Assembly: GCA_036381125.1 (NCBI GenBank)
Contig: DASVDK010000257.1
Location: 1 to 6,760 of the forward strand
Reading direction: 5' to 3'
From: DASVDK01 sp036381125 [NCBI: Thermodesulfobacteriota bacterium]
GTDB lineage: Bacteria; DASVDK01
DNA length: 6,760 nucleotides
A program made the position numbers and the translations under genes. Every line of letters begins with the position of its first letter. Position 1 is the stretch's first letter. Below the pieces are notes generated by a model that saw only the letters and a program-made list of their open reading frames with translations, made no database searches and was not told where the DNA came from. Shown one piece after another: positions 1 through 4,419 of this stretch.

Positions 1-223
1 CCCGTTCGAGCGGGAAGAAGGGCCCCTGCTTTGCCTGACGGGTTAGCCGCGTGCCTAGAAGTGGAACGGCGGTTCCTCACCTCGGCACCCGGCAGTCGTG
101 GGGGCAGGCCCGAAATCGCCACGCGCCTCGCGCGGTCGCCCACCCGCCGCCCGCGAACCTCCGGTGTGCGCCGGCTTACGCCGCGCCCGTCGGGCAGTGC
201 TCGGCCGTGCAGGCAGAGGGGGC
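1..223. other. Left-edge stretch with no supported gene
   Basis: All three forward frames were read from the window edge. Two close early, with stops at 36-38 and 44-46. The third stays open to 294 but reads as Arg/Pro/Ala-rich sequence without domains and overlaps the start of the transglycosylase gene. The tail of an upstream gene could end in the first 46 bases, but its frame cannot be decided. A small inverted repeat (GGAAC at 63-67, GTTCC at 72-76) lacks a T-run and is too short to call a terminator. Confidence 0.4.
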
Positions 224-251
224 TTGCTGGTACACGAGTTGCTGCTACCCT
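224..251 (+). promoter_or_regulatory. Possible sigma-70-type promoter of the transglycosylase gene
   Basis: TTGCTG at 224-229 and TACCCT at 246-251 are separated by 16 bases, about 40 bases before the chosen ATG at 291. Each hexamer keeps the more conserved positions of the -35 and -10 consensus (TTG at the first, TA and final T at the second). The match is weak and the true consensus of this organism is unknown, so this is only the best candidate in the upstream sequence. Confidence 0.22.
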
Positions 252-290
252 GTCGCCGTGGCCTCACGAGGCATGGACGAGGGGAACACG

Positions 291-1175
291 ATGACGACAC
301 GTTCGGGGCGCACGACCGCGAGGCGGCTGCTGGCCGCGGCGGGTGCCGGCAGCCTGGCGGTCCTGGCCGGGGTGGCCCTGGCCGAGCGCAGCGCGCTCGA
401 GGCCGGGTCGTACACGGTGCCGGTGCCGGCCCTGGCGTCCGTGGGCGCCGACGCCCTGCTCATGCCGGGGCGGTCGGGTACCCCCGGCCTGCGCCGAGTC
501 GCCCAGGGTCCTGACCACGCCGTCCAGAGCCCCGACCTCGAGCCGCGAAGCGCTCGCGCCCCGCGCCAGGCGGTCCACGCACCTGACTATGCGGCGCCCG
601 ACGCGGAGCCGCCGCCGTCGAGACGGGCGGCGGCCAGGGCCGAGCGGGCGGCCATGATCGCCCGCCTCGCGCGGACCCTCGACGGGTTCGCGACCGGCCT
701 CGAGCCGCATACCGAACGCCGGGTCGCCGCCGCCATCTACGACGAGTCGATGCGGTGGGGGATCGACCCGCTCCTCACGCTGGCCGTCATCGAGACCGAG
801 AGCACCTACCGCAACGGCGCCATCTCCTTCGTGGGAGCACGGGGGCTCATGCAGATCCGGCCCTTCGTGGGCGAGGAGCTGGCCGCCCGCCTGCGGCTCC
901 GCTGGGACGGGCATCGGACCCTTCACGACCCCGTGGCGAACGTCACCATGGGCGTCTACTACCTGGCGCGGCTGCGCGCCCGGTTCGGCGACCTCGCCAC
1001 GGCGCTCGCCGCCTACAACATCGGCCCCAACGCGGTCCAGGCGCTGATCGACGAGGAGCGCGAGGTGCCCACCGGTTACGTCCGGAAGGTCCTCGGTTCG
1101 TACGCGCGCCTGCTCGCCGACACCCCCGCCCGCCCCAGGCTGGCGGCCCGCACCGGGTCCACCGCCAGGCGCTAG
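291..1175 (+). CDS. Exported lytic transglycosylase, SLT domain (Slt70/family 1 type)
   Basis: The 294-residue product probably cleaves the MurNAc-GlcNAc bond of peptidoglycan in the periplasm, forming 1,6-anhydro ends. Residues 1-31 look like a Sec signal peptide: an Arg-rich start, a hydrophobic core at 13-30 and an ALA cleavage site at 29-31. Residues 32-120 are a Pro/Ala/Arg-rich linker. The SLT domain spans about 142-275 and shows the family motifs in order: TES with catalytic Glu170, GARGLMQIRP at 182-191, NVTMGVYYL at 217-225, AYNIGP at 241-246 and YV at 263-264. The ATG at 291 was chosen because GAGGGGA at 279-285 lies 5 bases upstream and a signal peptide follows. An in-frame ATG at 273 has a poorer ribosome site, and the longer frame from 51 reads as non-coding. 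Domain identity is secure; the exact subfamily and substrate are not resolved. Confidence 0.92.
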   Translation: MTTRSGRTTARRLLAAAGAGSLAVLAGVALAERSALEAGSYTVPVPALASVGADALLMPGRSGTPGLRRVAQGPDHAVQSPDLEPRSARAPRQAVHAPDYAAPDAEPPPSRRAAARAERAAMIARLARTLDGFATGLEPHTERRVAAAIYDESMRWGIDPLLTLAVIETESTYRNGAISFVGARGLMQIRPFVGEELAARLRLRWDGHRTLHDPVANVTMGVYYLARLRARFGDLATALAAYNIGPNAVQALIDEEREVPTGYVRKVLGSYARLLADTPARPRLAARTGSTARR

Positions 1176-1182
1176 GCCGCAC

Positions 1183-1205
1183 AACGTAGTGCCCACCACG
1201 TTTTT
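1183..1205 (+). terminator. Weak intrinsic terminator after the transglycosylase gene
   Basis: AACGTAGT (1183-1190) can pair with ACCACGTT (1195-1202) around a four-base loop, with one A/C mismatch. The right arm runs into TTTTT at 1201-1205. It starts 7 bases after the stop codon. The mismatch and the short remaining T-run make it weak. Confidence 0.35.
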
Positions 1206-1417
1206 CCGGATGCGAATCGGCTGAATCCGCAGTAGGCTACCCGCGGACTGCCTAGTCGACCGACGGCCTCGAGCGCCGGGGTGCCCTCGAGCGGCGTGCG
1301 GTCTCGGAGCGGCGGTGCGCCCGATCGACGCGAGGGGCGCCGTGCGAGGCCGCCCCGGCACGGCATCGCGCGTGCCCGGGTGTGCCCGCCCGCTGCCCCG
1401 ATTCCCGAGGAGACATG

Positions 1418-2035
1418 ATGGAGAGCGAGCGCATCAAGGGCATCTACGCGGCGTGGTCCCACCTCTACGACTACGTCTTCAAGGTCTTCTTCTACCGTCG
1501 TCTCGGCCACGCGATCCGGCTGCTCAACATCCAGCCCGGGCAACGCGTCCTCGACGTCGGGGTGGGGACGGGCCTCTCGCTGGACTTCTATCCTCCACAT
1601 TGCCAGGTGGTGGGCATCGACCTTTCCAGGGAGATGCTCGACAAGGCGCGCCGACGGGTGCGCGAGCGGGGGCTCGAGAACGTCGAGCTGATCGAGATGG
1701 ACGCGACGCATCTCGCCTTCCCGAACGACAGCTTCGACCACGTCGTCGCTGCCCACGTGATGAGCGTGGTGCCGGAGCCGGTCCGGGTCCTCGCGGAGAT
1801 CAAGCGGGTCACACGATCCGACGGCAAGATCGTCATCATCAACCACTTCCAGAGCACGAACAGGGCCCTGGCGCGCATCGAGGAGTGGCTGAACCCCATC
1901 ACGCGGCGCATCGGGTGGCGCACCGACCTCGACCTCCGCTCGCTCGTGCGCGATGGTCAGATCGACGTCGACTTCGAGTACAAGCTCTCACGCGGCGACC
2001 TGTGGAAAGTGGTGTTCGCGGTCAACACGAAATAG
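1418..2035 (+). CDS. pmtA: Class I SAM methyltransferase, probable phosphatidylethanolamine N-methyltransferase (PmtA-like)
   Basis: The 205-residue protein has a Rossmann-type SAM-binding fold: motif I VLDVGVGTG at 44-52, the acidic ribose-binding residue in GIDLS at 66-70 (Asp68), MDA at 94-96 and the post-motif strand KIVIINHF at 137-144. The YDYVF start (17-21), GVGTGLSL, a VMSVVPEP stretch (114-121) and the INHF strand match what I know of Rhodobacter-type PmtA enzymes. These methylate phosphatidylethanolamine at the inner membrane face, towards phosphatidylcholine. The length is normal for that family. The usual PGG before the late strand is SDG here. Two ATGs occur in a row; 1418 is preferred because GAGGAG (1407-1412) then sits 5 bases upstream, against 2 for 1415. 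The gene appears to be transcribed alone. A ubiquinone/menaquinone-type or other small-molecule methyltransferase cannot be excluded, so the substrate is inferred from motif resemblance. Confidence 0.75.
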   Translation: MESERIKGIYAAWSHLYDYVFKVFFYRRLGHAIRLLNIQPGQRVLDVGVGTGLSLDFYPPHCQVVGIDLSREMLDKARRRVRERGLENVELIEMDATHLAFPNDSFDHVVAAHVMSVVPEPVRVLAEIKRVTRSDGKIVIINHFQSTNRALARIEEWLNPITRRIGWRTDLDLRSLVRDGQIDVDFEYKLSRGDLWKVVFAVNTK

Positions 2036-2109
2036 CCACGAAGTGGAGTTCGTGGGCACGGCGGTCGCCGCGCCGGCGGCCGCGGTGCCCGTCGGACCCG
2101 TCCCGGAGA

Positions 2110-2139
2110 CCGCCCGGGCTCGATCGCCCGCCCGGGCGG
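2110..2139 (+). terminator. GC-rich hairpin, possible terminator of the methyltransferase gene
   Basis: CCGCCCGGGC (2110-2119) is a perfect inverted repeat of GCCCGGGCGG (2130-2139), with a 10-base spacer. It begins 75 bases after the methyltransferase stop. No T-run follows, so if it ends transcription it would do so as a pause or factor-dependent site. A chance inverted repeat is possible in DNA of this composition. Confidence 0.35.
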
Positions 2140-2283
2140 AGCCTCTTGCCTCCGGCCTCTCCCCGTTTCCCGCCCCAGGTTTTGTCGCAGCGCGCCGTTT
2201 CTCGCCTTGCACGCGTAGCCTCGAGTGATGCCTCGCCCGTACGAGGCGCCTTTCGGGCTTGCCCTTTGCAGCCCCGCCCGACG

Positions 2284-2430
2284 TGCCGCCCGTTGGCCCG
2301 CAGCCGGGCGGTCTCTCAGGAGTCTGTGCTGGGCAGGGCAAGCGGACAAAAAGGGAAGGCGCGTTCCCTCCGCTTGGGTTCCCGGACGGCCGACCGACTC
2401 CTGGACGGCTGCTTTCCAAGGGGCCGGCGG
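2284..2430 (+). ncRNA. Candidate structured RNA (rod-like fold with central bubble)
   Basis: Nested helices fold this stretch into one long hairpin. From outside in: CCC/GGG (2289-2291 with 2421-2423), TTGG/CCAA (2293-2296 with 2416-2419), a 3x3 internal loop, GCAGCCG/CGGCTGC (2300-2306 with 2406-2412), an asymmetric loop, CAGGAGTC/GACTCCTG (2317-2324 with 2396-2403) and a large bubble of 14 and 19 bases. Next come CAAGCGGA/TCCGCTTG (2339-2346 with 2369-2376), a CAAAAA bulge, GGGAA/TTCCC (2353-2357 with 2364-2368) and a six-base loop. The right side of the bubble can form a mini-hairpin, CGG-N4-CCG (2383-2392). The layout recalls 6S RNA, but I do not recognise 6S sequence and the rod is short for it. 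It could instead be an untranslated leader of the KGG cluster. The strand is not proven; + is chosen to match the neighbours. Confidence 0.4.
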
Positions 2431-2443
2431 CCCACTTGGCTTC

Positions 2444-2459
2444 CGGCCCATGCTTTGCA
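2444..2459 (+). promoter_or_regulatory. Sigma-54-like -24/-12 promoter match upstream of the KGG cluster
   Basis: CGGCCCA, four bases, then TTGCA matches the sigma-54 consensus TGGCACG-N4-TTGCW at 9 of 12 specified positions. The two defining dinucleotides, GG (2445-2446) and GC (2457-2458), are exactly 10 bases apart. Transcription would start near 2470 and give a leader of about 117 bases before the first KGG gene. No enhancer-binding-protein gene is visible in the window, and a GG-N10-GC pair is common in GC-rich DNA. Confidence 0.25.
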
Positions 2460-2484
2460 TTAGCTGGCGGCATGACTCGTGACC

Positions 2485-2519
2485 CGGGCAGGCGGAGGGA
2501 CGCCGCGGCGTCCTGCCCG
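2485..2519 (+). promoter_or_regulatory. Strong hairpin in the leader of the first KGG gene
   Basis: A 16-base perfect palindrome (2498-2513, GGACGCCG then CGGCGTCC) is enclosed by CGGGCA (2485-2490) and TGCCCG (2514-2519). Together they form a stem of about 12 pairs with a seven-base bulge on the left side (2491-2497). A smaller hairpin, CCACG/CGTGG (2524-2537), follows at once. Both lie 50-100 bases before the KGG start codon and leave the ribosome site free. It may be an RNA stabiliser or attenuator, or as DNA a protein-binding site; no T-run follows. Confidence 0.35.
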
Positions 2520-2586
2520 AGGTCCACGGACTCGTGGCGGAGATGGTCTCCACCACGCAGCTCGCGGCGACAAGGGAGGAGATCGC

Positions 2587-2829
2587 ATGTCGGAAATCAA
2601 GAAGGACGGCGGGATGACGGTTCGCGAGGCCGGGCGCCGGGGGGGCGTCGCCACGAGCGAGAAGTACGGTCGGGAGTTCTACGAGGCCATCGGGAAGAAG
2701 GGCGGAAAGATTGGCGGCGAGACCACGAAGGAGAAGTACGGGCCGCAGTTCTACGAGGCGATCGGCCGCAAGGGCGGCCAGCGCGTCAAGGAACTGATCG
2801 AGCGCAGCAAGCGCGCCGTCAAGCCGTAA
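2587..2829 (+). CDS. KGG-repeat stress protein (GsiB/YciG type), copy 1
   Basis: This 80-residue, very hydrophilic, Gly/Lys/Glu-rich protein belongs to the KGG (stress-induced acidophilic repeat) family. Known members are B. subtilis GsiB and E. coli YciG, which are induced by stress or starvation and compared with plant LEA proteins. The conserved opening MTVREAGRRGG (10-20) leads into two repeat units with cores GREFYEAIGKKGG (28-40) and GPQFYEAIGRKGG (52-64), then a basic helical tail (65-80). The units are separated by an extra KIGG (41-44). No signal peptide or membrane segment is present, so it is cytosolic. GGGAGGAG (2574-2581) precedes ATG 2587 with 5 bases between, an excellent site. 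It is first of three paralogues on one strand and lies 62 bases before the next, so co-transcription is likely. The biochemical role of the family is not established. Confidence 0.92.
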   Translation: MSEIKKDGGMTVREAGRRGGVATSEKYGREFYEAIGKKGGKIGGETTKEKYGPQFYEAIGRKGGQRVKELIERSKRAVKP

Positions 2830-2891
2830 CACGGCCGGTCCGACGCTCCCTCGCGGCGGCTCGCCGTCGCTCACGCGCTCGAGGAGCAGGC

Positions 2892-3074
2892 ATGAAGGAC
2901 GAGACCACGAACGTGAACGCCGAGCGGCCGATGACCGTCCGCGAGGCGGGCCGTCGCGGGGGAGAGGCGACGAGCGGGAAGTACGGGCGGGGGTTCTACG
3001 AGACGATCGGCAAGAAGGGCGGCCAGCGGGTCCGGGAACTCGTGGAGCAGGGGAAGCGCGCGGCGAAGGTGTAG
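2892..3074 (+). CDS. KGG-repeat stress protein, copy 2 (short, single unit)
   Basis: This 60-residue paralogue has only one full repeat. MTVREAGRRGG (14-24) is followed by the unit core GRGFYETIGKKGG (32-44) and the tail GQRVRELVEQGKRAAKV (44-60). The first 13 residues, rich in Asp, Glu, Asn and Thr, are unlike those of its neighbours. ATG 2892 has GAGGAG (2881-2886) 5 bases upstream. The frame is open far upstream (to 2259), but that part overlaps copy 1 in another frame and looks non-coding. Loss of one 20-residue unit relative to copies 1 and 3 is the simplest explanation of its size. It probably shares the transcript of copy 1. Same family assignment and same uncertainty about mechanism. 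Confidence 0.88.
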   Translation: MKDETTNVNAERPMTVREAGRRGGEATSGKYGRGFYETIGKKGGQRVRELVEQGKRAAKV

Positions 3075-3189
3075 CCTGCCTCCCCGGAGCCTCTGGCACA
3101 CGTGGACATCTCGAGATCGGAAGGGAGGGGAAGCGGCGGACGGGTACGCCGCGGCGGCGCGACGTCGCGGGCGTGAGGTGACGAGACGA

Positions 3190-3429
3190 ATGGCAGCCAA
3201 GAAGCGTACCGGGGGGGAGATGACCGTCCGCGAAGCCGGACGGAAAGGCGGCAAGACCACCAAAGAGCGCCACGGTCCGCAGTTCTACGAGACGATCGGC
3301 CAGAAGGGCGGCGAGGCGACTCGCGAGAAGCACGGCCCGCAGTTTTACGAGACGATCGGCAAGAAGGGGGGACAGCGGGTGCGCGAGCTGGTGGAGGAAG
3401 GCAAGAAGGCGACCGAGCGACACAAGTAG
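3190..3429 (+). CDS. KGG-repeat stress protein, copy 3
   Basis: This 79-residue paralogue has MTVREAGRKGG (11-21), then two directly adjacent 20-residue units (22-41 and 42-61) with cores HGPQFYETIGQKGG and HGPQFYETIGKKGG, and a charged tail ending in ERHK. It is the closest of the three to the regular GsiB pattern, in which units follow without gaps. His replaces Tyr before the Gly of each unit, separating it from copies 1 and 2. ATG 3190 is preferred because GAGGTGA (3175-3181) is 8 bases upstream; a GTG at 3178 in the same frame lacks a good site. The 115-base gap from copy 2 is larger than the first gap and might hold its own promoter, though none is clear. The product is soluble and lacks hydrophobic segments. 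Confidence 0.9.
   Translation: MAAKKRTGGEMTVREAGRKGGKTTKERHGPQFYETIGQKGGEATREKHGPQFYETIGKKGGQRVRELVEEGKKATERHK
3253..3372 (+). repeat. Two exact-length 60-base tandem coding repeats in KGG copy 3
   Basis: Bases 3253-3312 and 3313-3372 encode the two consecutive 20-residue KGG units and remain clearly alike at the DNA level; both contain CCGCAGTT, TACGAGACGATCGGC and AAGAAG/CAGAAG before the final Gly codons. Related single units lie at 2650-2706 and 2719-2778 (copy 1) and 2964-3023 (copy 2). The pattern fits expansion and loss of units by slippage or unequal recombination. Confidence 0.85.
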
Positions 3430-3484
3430 CGGCAGCCGACGAACGACGAGCCCGATCATGCACGCCCGAAGATGCCTCGAATCC

Positions 3485-3507
3485 GGGGCCGCGCCAGCCG
3501 CGGCCCC
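3485..3507 (+). terminator. GC-rich hairpin after the KGG cluster, possible terminator
   Basis: GGGGCCGCG (3485-3493) and CGCGGCCCC (3499-3507) form a perfect nine-pair stem with a five-base loop, 55 bases after the last KGG stop. No T-run follows. Its position after a gene cluster and before the next ribosome site suggests transcript 3'-end formation or protection. Confidence 0.4.
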
Positions 3508-3618
3508 CACCTGCGTCCTCGTCGCCCGCGCCCGTCCGTCGACGCGCCCGGTCCCGCCGACGCCGGCGCGGCTGCGCGCGGGGGCCGCCGGGACGCCCGC
3601 CCCGACCAGGAAAGCCTT

Positions 3619-3975
3619 GTGAGCCTCACCGTCCGCCGTGTGGGACGCGTCCTCTTCGGCCTTGCCGGAGCGGGCAGCGCGTTGTTCGTGCACCTTCTGC
3701 CGCCGCCCGCCGACCTCGGCGCCGGCGCACCGACCGGCGGCCCTCCCGCCGCGGTCGCGCCCGCGGACTCCGCGGCCGGGCCGGCCGACCCCACGGTCGC
3801 GGCCCCTGACGCCTCGGTCGCGCCGTCACCTCCCGCCGATCGGCCGCTGGTCGCCATGCCGACCACCGGGCCGCACGGCGCCGAGTCGGCCGACCACCCC
3901 GCCGCACCGGCCCTGCTCGCGACCGACGGCCGCACCGCTCACCCCCCGGCTGCGGCTGCCGCCCGCCGGCGCTGA
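3619..3975 (+). CDS. Hypothetical Pro/Ala-rich protein with N-terminal signal or membrane anchor
   Basis: I do not recognise this 118-residue protein. It begins with a basic segment (VRRVGR, 5-10) and a hydrophobic stretch (11-25) containing GLAGAGS, suited to a signal peptide or a single membrane anchor. After PPP (26-28) it is almost wholly Pro, Ala, Gly, Asp and Thr, so probably an unstructured extracytoplasmic segment, and it ends in Ala/Arg. GTG 3619 was chosen because AGGAAAG (3608-3614) lies just upstream and the hydrophobic segment starts nearby. The frame is open back to 3472, but that part spans the hairpin at 3485-3507 and looks non-coding. Composition alone could yield a false gene in such GC-rich DNA; the ribosome site, the signal-like start and the hairpin directly after the stop favour a real one. 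It resembles the N-terminal third of the 291-1175 product in style. Confidence 0.45.
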   Translation: MSLTVRRVGRVLFGLAGAGSALFVHLLPPPADLGAGAPTGGPPAAVAPADSAAGPADPTVAAPDASVAPSPPADRPLVAMPTTGPHGAESADHPAAPALLATDGRTAHPPAAAAARRR

Positions 3976-3977
3976 CC

Positions 3978-4004
3978 CGCGGCCGCCCCTTCGGCCGGGC
4001 CGCG
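3978..4004 (+). terminator. GC-rich hairpin directly after the hypothetical gene
   Basis: CGCGGCC (3978-3984) pairs with GGCCGCG (3998-4004), and GCC/GGC (3985-3987 with 3993-3995) extends the stem inward past a two-base bulge, around a CCTTC loop. It starts 2 bases after the stop codon. There is no T-run downstream. Position and strength suggest a 3'-end structure. Confidence 0.4.
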
Positions 4005-4024
4005 CAGAGGTCCCTCCCGTCGGC

Positions 4025-4030
4025 TAGACT
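4025..4030 (+). promoter_or_regulatory. Possible -10 box (TAGACT) of the small membrane protein gene
   Basis: TAGACT at 4025-4030 keeps TA, A and the final T of the -10 consensus and is preceded by GC. It lies 47 bases before the TTG start at 4078 and just after the hairpin at 3978-4004, which suits a new transcription unit. No -35-like hexamer is visible at 16-18 bases. Confidence 0.22.
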
Positions 4031-4077
4031 GCCGCTTCGGCGAGGCGATGCCTGCTGCCTCGCGGGGAGGGCGGACG

Positions 4078-4419
4078 TTGACCATCACGGAACTCGTGGT
4101 CCTGGCCACCGGGTTGGCGGTCATCGCCGTGGCGGCGGCGCTCGTGCCGGCGCTCCTGGAGGTGCGGCGGGCCGCCCGGTCGCTCGACCGGACGCTGTCG
4201 GAGACCGCGGAGCGGCTCCCGGGCGTCCTGGCGCGCATCGACGGGCTCCTGCTCGAGGCGGAGCGGCTCACCGGCGATACGCGCGCGCGGCTCGATCGGA
4301 TCGAGCACGCGGCGACCAGGCTGAAGGAGCCGGTGGCGCGCCTCGTCGGGGCGGCGGCCGGGCTCAAGGAGGCGGCCGAGACGCTGCTGGTCGGCCGGCG
4401 GCGAGGCGCGAGGTCCTAG
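4078..4419 (+). CDS. Small membrane-anchored helical protein (DUF948-like)
   Basis: The product is 113 residues. A membrane segment at about 5-27 (rich in Leu, Val, Ala) is followed by a charged amphipathic region (28-104) with heptad-like Leu/Ala spacing, as in SLDRTLSETAERL and RIDGLLLEAERL, predicting a long helix or coiled coil, and a basic tail (GRRRGARS). This architecture resembles DUF948-type proteins, which have one membrane helix plus a cytoplasmic coiled coil; their function is poorly known. TTG 4078 was chosen because GGGGAGG (4064-4070) is 7 bases upstream and the membrane segment then begins at once. The ATG at 4048 is in frame but has only GAGG two bases away. The gene converges with the histidine kinase gene and shares the stop tetranucleotide with it. 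The family name is tentative; a real, membrane-anchored product is well supported. Confidence 0.72.
   Translation: MTITELVVLATGLAVIAVAAALVPALLEVRRAARSLDRTLSETAERLPGVLARIDGLLLEAERLTGDTRARLDRIEHAATRLKEPVARLVGAAAGLKEAAETLLVGRRRGARS

Larger units (their letters stand above)
2036..2586. other. 551-base gene-free region rich in inverted repeats
   Basis: No frame on either strand has both a convincing ribosome site and recognisable protein sequence. Open frames here translate to Arg/Pro/Gly-rich text. The stretch carries more T-runs and A-runs than its surroundings (for example 2178-2183 and 2348-2352). It contains several inverted repeats: 2110-2139, 2230-2247, 2286-2311, 2317-2403 (outer arms), 2339-2376, 2416-2439, 2485-2519 and 2524-2537. 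It looks like a regulatory or RNA-coding intergenic region between the methyltransferase gene and the KGG cluster. Confidence 0.6.

Noticed and set aside
1-14. CCCG-TTCGAG-CGGG resembles a tRNA T-arm
   Set aside because: The TTCGA loop is there, but position 61 is not a C that pairs with the G before the loop, and no acceptor stem or CCA follows.
264-1361. Long open frame on the - strand opposite the transglycosylase gene
   Set aside because: It is antisense to a gene with clear SLT motifs and reads as Arg/Gly/Pro-rich text; an artefact of high GC.
1315-2463. Long + strand frame overlapping the methyltransferase gene
   Set aside because: It is out of frame with the methyltransferase, lacks a ribosome site and yields Arg/Pro-rich sequence.
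3108-3117. 10-base palindrome ATCTCGAGAT between KGG copies 2 and 3
   Set aside because: Ten-base palindromes are common by chance; there is no second copy or promoter beside it.
3158-3169. 12-base palindrome CGCGACGTCGCG before KGG copy 3
   Set aside because: By my rough estimate several such palindromes are expected by chance in a window of this size and composition, and nothing else marks it as an operator.
2650-3372. Regularly spaced similar units, considered as a CRISPR array
   Set aside because: The units are in-frame coding repeats of the KGG family and the spaces between them are protein-coding or contain ribosome sites.
3472-3618. Upstream extension of the Pro/Ala-rich gene to an ATG at 3472
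   Set aside because: The extension crosses a strong hairpin, has no ribosome site and would bury the signal-like segment internally.
1957-3693. 578-codon open frame on the - strand across the gene-free region and the KGG genes
   Set aside because: It overlaps three KGG genes with good ribosome sites and shows only antisense repeats of them, with no domain of its own.
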